Position numbers and translations under genes: made by a program. A stretch of DNA of 37,262 bases from Microbacterium resistens NBRC 103078 (GTDB lineage: Bacteria > Actinomycetota > Actinomycetes > Actinomycetales > Microbacteriaceae). This document shows, piece by piece, positions 17,367 to 24,882 of the stretch (the first letter of the stretch is position 1; each line of letters begins with the position of its first letter). The stretch spans positions 1 through 37,262 of the forward strand of contig NZ_BCRA01000028.1 in assembly GCF_001552355.1 (NCBI RefSeq), read 5' to 3'. Below the pieces are notes generated by a model. That model made no database searches. It was not told the origin of the DNA and was given only the letters and a program-made list of their open reading frames with translations.

Positions 17367-17460
17367 ACGGCGCACGACGCGTCCCCACGGCGCGCGACGC
17401 GGCGCCACGGCGCATGACGCGTCCCGATGGCGCATGACGCGTGCCGGCGCGCGACGCGGC
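17367..17460. repeat. Degenerate 20-nt tandem array
   Basis: Four units start at 17367, 17387, 17407 and 17427, each of the form AYGGCGCRYGACGCGKSSCS; a shortened fifth unit follows (GGCGCGCGACGCGG from 17446). The array ends 13 bp before the stop codon of the GH5-like gene. There are no spacers between units, so it is not a CRISPR array. Confidence 0.8.
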
Positions 17461-17472
17461 CGGGGCGCAGGA

Positions 17473-18771
17473 TCAGACGACGGTGTTCTGGGATGCGTAG
17501 TCGACGGCGCCGCGGAGGTCTGGACGGATCAGCTCCGTGATGCCGCGCGCGGCGAGGGCGGCCGGATCGGCGGCGGTGCGCGAGGTGACGAAGGCGGGGT
17601 CCGCGCCGTCCGTGCACGCGTCCACCCAGGCCTGGAAGACGGGGCCGCCGGGGCCGAGGGCGCCGCGGCTGAGGGGAGTGTCGTCCTCGTCGACCTCGAC
17701 GACGATCCCGAGCGTGCGGGCCGGAGCGGGGCGGCGCTCGCGCAGCTCGGGGATGATCTCCGCGAAGCGGCGCCCGATGGGCTTGGCCGCGCCGTCCTGT
17801 CCGACGAGCCCGAGTGTGTACTCGAGCTCCGGGAAGTCCGCGAGCTCCCGGCTCACGTCGTGCGAGCACCACCAGGTGATCCCCCACAGGTCGTCCGTGC
17901 GGACGGCCGCGCGGACCGTCGCCTCCAGGAATCCCGGCATCTCGTCGGGGGTGAGGCAGTTGGAGGGCGCGCCGACCTCCTGCAGCCAGATCGGGCGGCG
18001 GGGGTCCGTCGCGAAGGCGCGCGAGAGCTCGATCATGTACTCGGCGTGCCGGTCGGAGGCGACGGACCGGCCGCCGTAGCGCTGGGCGGTGCCGTTGAAG
18101 ATCCAGGAGTGCACGGTGGTCATGGCGCCCAGTCGCGAGGCCAGCGCGGGCGTGAACCCGTGCCCGTCCATGTACCAGGCGGCGTCGTACTCGCTGTGCA
18201 CGTGCTGCTGCGCCGGGGCCGAGCGGTCGGCGGCGTCCAGGAGCGCGGTGATCCATGCCGCGGCCTCGGCCTCCGTGACCGGCCACGGAGAGGGGTGGGT
18301 CTTCGCCGAGAACTGGTTGGTCTCGTTGCCCGTGGTGAATCCGAGGAAGTTCCCGGCGTCGCCGAGCGCAGCGCCCAGCCGCTCGACCAGGGCCACCTGC
18401 CCGGACACCGCGTCGGGATGGGTGAACATGTTCTTGTCGTGCCAGGTGAACAGCCAGGACGGGATGAAGTCGAAGCTGGAGAGGTGTCCCTGGATCACGT
18501 CCACGCTCACGTCGAGCCCGAACTCGCCGGCCGCGTCGACGACCGCACGGACGTCGTCGACGGCGCGCTCGCGGATGAGCGTCCGGTTCGGCTGCAGCAC
18601 CGTCCACAGCGGGAAGATGCGGACGTGGTCGAGCCCGAGCTCGGCGAGTCCGGCGAAGTCGCGGCGCACGGCGTCGAGGTCCAGCGACATCCAGGCGTGC
18701 ATCCACTCGGTCGAGGGGGTGTAGTTCGCGCCGAAGCGCAGGGGGGCGTCGGCCGGGAGGTGCGCGGTCAT
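17473..18771 (-). CDS. Clan GH-A glycoside hydrolase, GH5-like (possible beta-mannosidase of the GH5_18 type)
   Basis: A 432-residue TIM-barrel glycosidase without signal peptide, so it acts inside the cell. It opens with [21 protein letters not shown] and [15 protein letters not shown]. The likely acid/base is Glu150 in TTGNETNQF and the likely nucleophile is Glu265 in [19 protein letters not shown] follows at strand 8. The opening resembles what I recall of GH5 subfamily 18, whose studied bifidobacterial member cleaves Man-beta-1,4-GlcNAc from N-glycan cores. That assignment is inference and helped by the neighbours. The ATG at 18771 is chosen because GAAAGGA lies just upstream and the family-like sequence begins soon after; the longer frame to 18873 is less likely. 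It is divergent from the ABC transporter across a LacI operator. Confidence 0.8.
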   Translation of the reverse strand: MTAHLPADAPLRFGANYTPSTEWMHAWMSLDLDAVRRDFAGLAELGLDHVRIFPLWTVLQPNRTLIRERAVDDVRAVVDAAGEFGLDVSVDVIQGHLSSFDFIPSWLFTWHDKNMFTHPDAVSGQVALVERLGAALGDAGNFLGFTTGNETNQFSAKTHPSPWPVTEAEAAAWITALLDAADRSAPAQQHVHSEYDAAWYMDGHGFTPALASRLGAMTTVHSWIFNGTAQRYGGRSVASDRHAEYMIELSRAFATDPRRPIWLQEVGAPSNCLTPDEMPGFLEATVRAAVRTDDLWGITWWCSHDVSRELADFPELEYTLGLVGQDGAAKPIGRRFAEIIPELRERRPAPARTLGIVVEVDEDDTPLSRGALGPGGPVFQAWVDACTDGADPAFVTSRTAADPAALAARGITELIRPDLRGAVDYASQNTVV

Positions 18772-18894
18772 CGCGGTCCTTTCACGGGATCGAGGCTCGG
18801 AGAGCGGGTCGTGGTGGCTGAAGGGCTTAAGGGGTCGTGCCTCTCGCGCCGGAATCCACAGTGGACGGGTCATCGTCCTTGTGGCATGCTATGG

Positions 18895-18914
18895 TCACTA
18901 TATCGTTTTAGTGA
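18895..18914. promoter_or_regulatory. LacI-type operator between the GH5 gene and the sugar ABC operon
   Basis: TCACTATATCGTTTTAGTGA is a 20-bp palindrome with 8 of 10 arm positions paired around a central CG. On the opposite strand its core reads ACTAAAACGATATAGT, one base different from the site in front of lacI. It lies 54 bp before the binding-protein ATG and 123 bp before the GH5 start. Confidence 0.75.
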
Positions 18915-18968
18915 CGGGACGCCACCCCATCCGATGGCGCCCCTGGGCCACTTCGAAGGAGAACGTCC

Positions 18969-20258
18969 ATGAAGATCCGAGCGACTCTCGCCGTGGGTAT
19001 CGCCGCAACGGCCGCGCTGGCGCTCAGCGCGTGCACCGGCGGAGGCACGGCGACCGGGGGAGGGGGAGCCGACGGTGAGGTCACCGGCGAGGTCACCTTC
19101 CAGACCTGGTCCCTGAAGAACGACAAGTTCACCCCGTACTTCGACGGCGTCGTCAAGGCGTTCGAGAAGGAGAACCCGGGCGTGAAGGTGAAATGGATCG
19201 ACCAGCCCGCGGACGGCTACGAGGACAAGGTCCTGCAGCAGGCCGAGTCCGGCGAGCTGCCCGACGTCGTGAACCTCCCGCCGGAGTACGCGTACTCGCT
19301 CGCCTCGGCCGGTCAGCTCATGGACCTGAAGACGGAGTCGTCCGTGCTCGGCGACTACGTCGAGGGCGGCGTCGACGCCTACACCTACGACGGGATCGAG
19401 GGCTCGTTCGGATTCCCCTGGTACCTCGGCACCGAGCTGAACTACTGGAACACCGAGCTGCTCGGCAAGGGCGGCGTCACCGCCCCGCCGGAGACGCTGC
19501 AGGCGACCCTCGACGCGGCGGAGAAGCTCGCCGCGGCGGGCGTCCAGACCATCTCCGACGTCCCGAGCCCGAAGTCGCTGCAGATCATGGTGTCCGACGG
19601 CGGCGGCACGCTCGACATCGTCAAGGACGGGAAGTTCGTCTTCAACACACCCGAGGCCGAGGCGATCGTCCAGCGCTACGCGGACCTCTACAAGGCCGGC
19701 GCGATCACGCCTGAGGCGCTGCAGAACGCCGGCACCGCCAACGCCAACATCAACAACTTCAACAAGGGCACGGTGGCCTGGGCCACGGCCGGCCCGAATT
19801 ACATCGACAAGGACATCGCGGTCAACGCCCCGACGCTCCTGCCGAACGTGGCCGTCACCAGCGGGTTCGGCAACCCGCCGCTGTTCGTCCAGGGCATCAG
19901 CGTCTCCGCGAACGCCAAGAACCCGGCGGCCGCCCTCGCCTTCGCCGAGTACCTGACGAACACCGCGAACCAGATCGAGTTCGTCAAGCTCGCCGTCGGG
20001 TTCTTCCCCGGCACCGTCGAGGCCAACGCCGATCCGTCCGTGTTCGCGGAGACCGCGCAGAACGAGCAGCAGGGCGTCGCGACCGATCTCGCCGCCGCCC
20101 AGATGGACAAGGCGAAGATGCTCGGAGCCCCGCAGTTCACCGAGGCGATGGAGACCTACGCGAAGCAGCAGATCGCGCTCGCGGTCAAGGGCGACATCAC
20201 CCCGAAGGAAGCGCTGGACAAGGCGGTCGAGTACGCCCAGCAGAACCTCGTGGACTGA
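18969..20258 (+). CDS. ABC transporter sugar-binding lipoprotein
   Basis: A 429-residue extracellular solute-binding protein (family 1, SBP_bac_1 type). A signal peptide with lipobox LSAC places the lipidated Cys at residue 22, followed by a Gly/Thr-rich linker, so it is anchored to the outer face of the membrane. The mature part begins EVTFQTWSLKNDKFTPYFDGVVKAFEKENPGVKVKWID (a typical first strand-helix of carbohydrate-binding proteins). By context it captures an oligosaccharide released from host or environmental glycoproteins. GAAGGAG precedes the ATG. Two permease genes follow at once. There is no ATPase in the cluster, so a shared MsiK/UgpC-like ATPase encoded elsewhere is probably used. 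Confidence 0.95.
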   Translation: MKIRATLAVGIAATAALALSACTGGGTATGGGGADGEVTGEVTFQTWSLKNDKFTPYFDGVVKAFEKENPGVKVKWIDQPADGYEDKVLQQAESGELPDVVNLPPEYAYSLASAGQLMDLKTESSVLGDYVEGGVDAYTYDGIEGSFGFPWYLGTELNYWNTELLGKGGVTAPPETLQATLDAAEKLAAAGVQTISDVPSPKSLQIMVSDGGGTLDIVKDGKFVFNTPEAEAIVQRYADLYKAGAITPEALQNAGTANANINNFNKGTVAWATAGPNYIDKDIAVNAPTLLPNVAVTSGFGNPPLFVQGISVSANAKNPAAALAFAEYLTNTANQIEFVKLAVGFFPGTVEANADPSVFAETAQNEQQGVATDLAAAQMDKAKMLGAPQFTEAMETYAKQQIALAVKGDITPKEALDKAVEYAQQNLVD

Positions 20259-20288
20259 TCGGACGATGCGGAGGGGGCGGGGACGCTC

Positions 20289-21272
20289 ATGAGAAGACAG
20301 CGCTGGTACACGCCGTACCTGCTGGTGCTGCCCGGTGTGATCTGGGTGTTCGTGTTCGCCCTGTGGCCGTTCCTGAACACCATCGGTCTCGCCTTCACCG
20401 ACGCCCGCCCCCTCCGCCCGGCCGAGTTCGTCGGCCTCGAGAACTTCGCGAAGCTCTTCACCGACGACCGCTTCGGTTACGCGCTGACGACGTCGCTCGT
20501 CTACGTCGTCGTCTGCGTGCCGCTGCTCACGTTCCTGCCGCTGCTGCTGGCGCTGCTCGTGCACAGCAAGATCCCCGCGATCGGGTTCTTCCGCACGACC
20601 TTCTACTTCCCGGTGATCGCGTCGGCCGTCGTCGTCGCGATCGTGTGGGAGTTCCTCTTCTCCGGCAACGGCACGATCAACGAGGCGCTGAAGTTCTTCG
20701 GCCTCATCGACCGGCCGATCGAGTTCCTCTCCGATCGGTGGCTGCTGATCGGCTGCGCGATCGGCCTGACCGTGTGGAAGGGGCTCGGCTACTACATGGT
20801 CGTCTACCTGGCCGCACTCGGGAACGTCGGCCGCGAGCTGCACGAGGCGGCCGCGATGGACGGCGCCGGCGTCTGGCGGCGCTTCTGGTCCGTCACGGTC
20901 CCCGGCGTCCGCGGGCCGATGATGCTCGTGTCCGTGCTCATCTGCGTCGGTGCGATGCGGGTGTTCACCGAGCTCTACATCCTCTCCAACGGCTCCGGCG
21001 GGCCCGGCGGCCGCGCCATGAGCCTCGTCATGCTCATCCAGTCGATGGGCAAGGGGTTGAACGGGCAGATCGGCTACGCCTCCGCGATCTCCCTCGTCCT
21101 GTTCCTGCTCACGCTCGTGCCCCTGGCGGTGGTGGGCATCGCGAACAACGGCGACATGATCCGCGAGGCCCTGCAGAACCGGCGCACCCGACGGGACCAG
21201 CGGGCCATGCAGCGCGCCGACCGCGCCGACCGCCGTGCCGCCGCGCGCACCCCCGAGGAGGTGTCGGCATGA
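20289..21272 (+). CDS. Sugar ABC transporter permease, MalF-like
   Basis: A 327-residue inner-membrane permease with six likely helices. It begins RWYTPYLLVLPGVIWVFVFALWPF, as MalF/UgpA-type subunits do. The EAA loop that contacts the ATPase is ELHEAAAMDGAGVWRRFWSVTVPGVRGPM, near residues 181-210. The C-terminus is a highly basic tail (RRTRRDQRAMQRADRADRRAA). The gene lies 30 nt after the binding protein and overlaps the next permease by 4 bp. Confidence 0.95.
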   Translation: MRRQRWYTPYLLVLPGVIWVFVFALWPFLNTIGLAFTDARPLRPAEFVGLENFAKLFTDDRFGYALTTSLVYVVVCVPLLTFLPLLLALLVHSKIPAIGFFRTTFYFPVIASAVVVAIVWEFLFSGNGTINEALKFFGLIDRPIEFLSDRWLLIGCAIGLTVWKGLGYYMVVYLAALGNVGRELHEAAAMDGAGVWRRFWSVTVPGVRGPMMLVSVLICVGAMRVFTELYILSNGSGGPGGRAMSLVMLIQSMGKGLNGQIGYASAISLVLFLLTLVPLAVVGIANNGDMIREALQNRRTRRDQRAMQRADRADRRAAARTPEEVSA

Positions 21273-22186
21273 CCGCCGTCGAGACCCGCCCGCGCTCCGC
21301 CGCCGCGGAGAAGCCGCGCCGCGACCGCCCGTACCGCGTGCGGGGATCCGCGGACATCATGAAGCCCTCGCTCGCGGGGCTCATCGGCAAGTATGCGCTG
21401 CTCGTCGTGATCCTCGGGGTCATGGTCTTCCCGTTCCTCTGGCAGCTGTCGACCTCGTTCAAGGGGCCGGCCGAGAACATCTACGACTTCCCGCCCCAAC
21501 TGATCCCGAGCGAGCCCACACTCGACAACTTCGCCGAGGTGTTCCGCACGATCCCGGTGCTCGACTATGCATGGCACTCGCTGCTCGTGGGCGTCGGGAC
21601 CGTGCTGACCAACATCGTGTTCGCGACGCTCGGCGGCTACGCCCTCGGATGCCTGAAGTTCCGCGGCAAGGGGATCGTCATGGCGATCTTCTTCTCCACG
21701 CTGCTGCTCCCGGGCGAGGTGACCCTGACGAGCCAGTACCTGACCGTGAAGTCGCTGGGGCTGGCGAACACGCTGTGGGGCGTCTTCCTCCCCGGTGCCA
21801 TCGCTGCGATCAACGTCCTGCTGATGACGGCGGCCTGCCGGATGATCCCGGCCGACACGCTCGACGCCGCGACGATCGACGGCGCCAACACCATGCAGCG
21901 CCTGCGCCACATCGTGTGGCCGAACATCCGCGGCATGGTCTCCGTCGTCGCGCTGTTCGCGTTCATCGGCGCGTGGGACGACTTCCTCTGGCCCCTCGTC
22001 GTGCTCTCGGACCCGGCGAACTACACGCTGACGGTCGGCATGCAGTACCTCAGCTCGAACTTCTCGGCCAACCCGCGCGTGATCGCGGCGGGCACCATGA
22101 TCGCGCTGGTGCCGATCATCCTGCTCTTCGCCGTCCTGCAGAAGCAGTTCTTCAAGGGCGTCGAGGAGGGGAGCGTCAAGGGATGA
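21269..22186 (+). CDS. Sugar ABC transporter permease, MalG-like
   Basis: A 305-residue partner permease. After a basic N-terminus of about 35 residues come six membrane segments beginning IGKYALLVVILGVMVFPFLW. The EAA loop reads DTLDAATIDGANTMQRLRHIVWPNIRGM, in the expected last third. Helix 6 (VIAAGTMIALVPIILLFAVLQ) and the end QKQFFKGVEEGSVKG are standard for MalG/UgpE-type subunits. It starts inside the stop of the upstream permease (ATGA) and overlaps the GH20 gene in the same way, so the importer and the hexosaminidase form one tightly coupled operon. Confidence 0.95.
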   Translation: MTAVETRPRSAAAEKPRRDRPYRVRGSADIMKPSLAGLIGKYALLVVILGVMVFPFLWQLSTSFKGPAENIYDFPPQLIPSEPTLDNFAEVFRTIPVLDYAWHSLLVGVGTVLTNIVFATLGGYALGCLKFRGKGIVMAIFFSTLLLPGEVTLTSQYLTVKSLGLANTLWGVFLPGAIAAINVLLMTAACRMIPADTLDAATIDGANTMQRLRHIVWPNIRGMVSVVALFAFIGAWDDFLWPLVVLSDPANYTLTVGMQYLSSNFSANPRVIAAGTMIALVPIILLFAVLQKQFFKGVEEGSVKG

Positions 22187-23733
22187 CCGCGCCGCTCTGG
22201 CACGCGCTGCCCCAGCCGGCCGCGTTCACGTCGAGCGGCGGGACATGGCGGCCGAGCGGCGTCAGGGTCGTCGCGGACGATCCGCGTCTGGGACGCGAGG
22301 CCGAGCGCCTCCGCGCCGACCTGCACGCGCAGGGGATGCTCGAGGGATCCGCATCGCTCGTGCGGCTGCGGATCGATCCGGCGCTCGCCGCGGGCGCGGA
22401 GCGGGGAGCGGAGGCCTACCTCGTCGAGGTCGGCGACGACGTCGTGGTCCGGGGCGCCTCACCGAGCGGCGTGTTCCGCGGCACCCGTCAGCTTCTGCAC
22501 AACCTGCGAGCCCAGGGCGGGGTGCCCCGGGGGCGCGCGCACGGCAGCCCGGCGGTGACGGAACGCGGTCTCCACCTGGACGCGGGGCGCAAGCACTTCG
22601 GGGCGGCGGGCATCCTCGCGCTGCTCCACGACGCGGCGGACATCGGCATCAACGTCCTGCAGTGGCATTTCTCCGAGAACGAGGGGTTCCGGCTGGAGTC
22701 CGCGGCGTTCCCCGAGATCGTGTCTTCGGAGCACGTCACCCGCGCCGAAGCGGCACGGATCCTCGCGGTCGCGGCGGACCTGCACGTGGAGATCGTCCCC
22801 TCGCTGGACATGCCCGGCCATCTCCGCCAGGTCCTCTCCGCCCATCCGGAGCTGCGCCTGCCGCCGGGGATCGACGGGTACGGCCCGGACGCGCCCCCTC
22901 CCGCGATCACGGGCACGGACCACGCGCTCGACATCGCCCGTCCCGAGACCTGGGACTTCGCGCGACGCCTGATCGACGACATGCTGCCGGTGTTCCCCGA
23001 CGCCCGGCGGTGGAACCTCGGCGGGGACGAGTTCGTCGACTTCGCCCGCATCGACGACCATCCCGGCCTCGCCGCGGCCGCGCGGGAGCGGTTCGGGCCG
23101 GACGCCACCGGATTCGACCTGCTGACCGCCTTCGTGAACGACATCGCCGCGCACCTGCGGTCGCGGGGGCTCGAGCCTCGTGCCTGGAACGACGGCATGC
23201 TGCGCGGCGCCGTGGTGTCGCTGGATCCGTCCGTCGTGCTGACCTGGTGGACGAACTGGAACGCCGGGATGCGCCCGCTCGCCGATGCGGTCGCCGCCGG
23301 CCACGGGATCGTGAACGTCAACGACGCGCTGTTCTACTACGTGCTGGGCGAGAACGCGGGGTACCGATACCCGACCGCGGCGCGGATCTGGGAGGCCGAC
23401 TGGCACCCGGGCCTGTTCCCCGATCTGCCCGCGGCCGTCGGCGAGGAGCGGCGCCAGGAGCTCGCCGCGCCCTATCCGCCCCTCCTGCGCGGCGTCTCGT
23501 TCGCGATCTGGTCGGATCGTCCGGACGCACAGACCGTCGACGAGGTGAGCGCGGGGATCCGTTCGCCGCTGCGGGCGATGGCCGAACGGGCCTGGAACGG
23601 CGGGACCCGACTGTCCCTGACCGAGTTCATCGCCCTCGACGCGGCGATCGGCGAAGCGAGGGCGTCGTCCGAGGAGGCGGCGGGCGGACGCGGGGATCAG
23701 GCCGACACGACGCGGCCCAGCGACCGCGCGTAG
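22183..23733 (+). CDS. GH20 beta-N-acetylhexosaminidase
   Basis: A 516-residue family 20 glycosidase that removes terminal beta-linked GlcNAc or GalNAc by substrate-assisted catalysis. The N-terminal small domain (to about 125) is followed by the TIM barrel starting ERGLHLDAGRKHFGAAGILALLHDAADIGINVLQWHFSENEGF. The catalytic Asp282-Glu283 pair is in RRWNLGGDEFVDF. VLTWWTNWN and the late FAIWSDRPD and MAERAWNGG elements line the active site in this family. There is no signal peptide, so it works in the cytoplasm on imported sugar. The last 37 bp overlap the end of the convergent regulator gene; the terminal 20 residues look unconserved. Confidence 0.94.
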   Translation: MTAPLWHALPQPAAFTSSGGTWRPSGVRVVADDPRLGREAERLRADLHAQGMLEGSASLVRLRIDPALAAGAERGAEAYLVEVGDDVVVRGASPSGVFRGTRQLLHNLRAQGGVPRGRAHGSPAVTERGLHLDAGRKHFGAAGILALLHDAADIGINVLQWHFSENEGFRLESAAFPEIVSSEHVTRAEAARILAVAADLHVEIVPSLDMPGHLRQVLSAHPELRLPPGIDGYGPDAPPPAITGTDHALDIARPETWDFARRLIDDMLPVFPDARRWNLGGDEFVDFARIDDHPGLAAAARERFGPDATGFDLLTAFVNDIAAHLRSRGLEPRAWNDGMLRGAVVSLDPSVVLTWWTNWNAGMRPLADAVAAGHGIVNVNDALFYYVLGENAGYRYPTAARIWEADWHPGLFPDLPAAVGEERRQELAAPYPPLLRGVSFAIWSDRPDAQTVDEVSAGIRSPLRAMAERAWNGGTRLSLTEFIALDAAIGEARASSEEAAGGRGDQADTTRPSDRA

Positions 23734-24638
23734 TCCTCCTTGACGACGTCGAGGTGAGTCCAGGTCTCCAGGCCCCCGACCTGCGGCAGCGTGCGGATCT
23801 CCTCGAGCACCCCGAGCACGCCCGCCGTCGACGAGCCGCCGATCGTGGCGATGAAGTCGTAGCTGCCGTGCGATCGCGCGGCGAAGTCGATCGTCCGCGA
23901 TCCGAGGATGTACTGCCGTACCGGGTCGGCGTCGCCGTTCACCGCGATGCCCACCCCCACCGCCACACGATTGCGAGAGAGCCCTCCCGAGGGGATCGCG
24001 GCGATGCGGATCACACCGGCGTCGATGAGGCGCTTCACCCGGGAGCGGACCGACGACGGCGAGAGGTGGACCGCGTCGGCGAGCGCCCGGTAGCTCACCC
24101 GACCGTCGTGCTGCAGCTCGGCGACCAGGCGGTGGTCGAGCTCGTCGAGGACGATCTCGGTGCGCGAGTCCGCCACGAAGAACCCCTTGAGCACTTCGGC
24201 GTAGGTGGTGACCCTGACCCGGTGCACCGACCGGATGCGCCGCACCCGGTCGAGCATCTCGTGCAGTCGCCCATCGTCGCCGTGGCGGGATTCGAACACG
24301 AGCGGATACGCCCCGCTCACCATCGACACGAACACCGCGTCGTCGAGACGGGCGATCTCCTCGGCGACGGGTCGGGCCGGACCGGTGATGCTCACCATCG
24401 CGTGGACGAGCACGTGGTGGCCCGCGAAGCCGGGATCGAGGGCGGCGACCACGCGCAGCCCGCCGCGCTCGGTCAGCAGGCGCAGGCGCTGCGAGACGAC
24501 GTCGCGCGGGCGGTCGAGCAGGTGCGCGAGCTCCTGGATGCTGGCGCGGCCGTTCTCCTGCAGAGCGTGGATGAGCCTCCCGTCGAGATCGTCCGTGTCG
24601 CGATCCGGTCTGCGCGGCGGGACGCCTGCTGCGCTCAT
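23697..24638 (-). CDS. Double Lrp/AsnC-family regulator
   Basis: A 313-residue protein made of two consecutive Lrp/AsnC units. The first winged helix (LDGRLIHALQENGRASIQEL) is at about residues 17-60; the second (LDHRLVAELQHDGRVSYRAL, then SPSSVRSRVKRLIDAGVIRI) is at about 163-210. Each is followed by a sensing RAM-like domain. Such fused regulators occur in actinobacteria and usually respond to amino acids or related metabolites. It is divergent from the six-gene catabolic operon and is the natural candidate to control it. The ATG at 24638 is chosen over a frame opening at 24815, because the longer N-terminus has no Lrp features. Its 3' end overlaps the GH20 gene on the other strand. Confidence 0.9.
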   Translation of the reverse strand: MSAAGVPPRRPDRDTDDLDGRLIHALQENGRASIQELAHLLDRPRDVVSQRLRLLTERGGLRVVAALDPGFAGHHVLVHAMVSITGPARPVAEEIARLDDAVFVSMVSGAYPLVFESRHGDDGRLHEMLDRVRRIRSVHRVRVTTYAEVLKGFFVADSRTEIVLDELDHRLVAELQHDGRVSYRALADAVHLSPSSVRSRVKRLIDAGVIRIAAIPSGGLSRNRVAVGVGIAVNGDADPVRQYILGSRTIDFAARSHGSYDFIATIGGSSTAGVLGVLEEIRTLPQVGGLETWTHLDVVKEDYARSLGRVVSA

Positions 24639-24882
24639 GGGAACCCCCGAATGTGCCGCTCGCACGAGATGGCTGAAGAAGCCGGATCTGCCACGGGTTC
24701 GTCGCAGATCGGCGGTGATCAACAGGATTCTATCCGCGAATGGCGTTCGTCCGCCCCGAGTGATGGGCAGAACAGCGGTCGGCCGCCTCGTTCCAGCGAG
24801 CATCTGCCTCCGCACGCGCCTATAGTCGGCTCAGCTCGAAGGACATTCGACCGCCTCACCCGACAGAGCAAGGGAGCCCTGT
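24639..24882. promoter_or_regulatory. Divergent promoter region between the Lrp regulator and the catabolic operon
   Basis: This 244-bp gap has no gene. TATAGT at 24821-24826 is a reasonable -10 hexamer for the rightward operon, but no convincing -35 is present at 16-18 bp. AAGGGAG at about 24869-24875 is the ribosome site for the symporter. A lower local GC stretch (AACAGGATTCTATCCGCGAAT, 24723-24743, roughly) could hold the regulator's site. I did not find a clear palindrome. Confidence 0.35.

Larger units (their letters stand above)
16962..17460. repeat. Large intergenic block of phased direct and inverted short repeats
   Basis: The 524-bp gap between the convergent lacI and GH5 genes holds no credible gene. 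Its left end has CTTCATGCGGAG at 16962 and CTTCGTGCGGA at 16981 and 17000, exactly 19 nt apart. Its right part has two inverted copies (CGAAGCGCGGATCTCCGC at 17329 and 17348), again 19 nt apart. Inside, 17000-17075 is repeated with changes at 17131-17207, and CCGCCCGTCGCGCGGAGAACC occurs at 17069 and 17106. A nested hairpin lies at 17244-17308 and a 20-nt tandem array at 17367-17460. It may act as a two-way terminator or as a structured RNA or DNA element. Confidence 0.85.

Noticed and set aside
17329..17460. Regular short repeats that look like a CRISPR array
   Set aside because: Units of 19-20 nt follow each other with no unique spacers between, and no cas genes are near.
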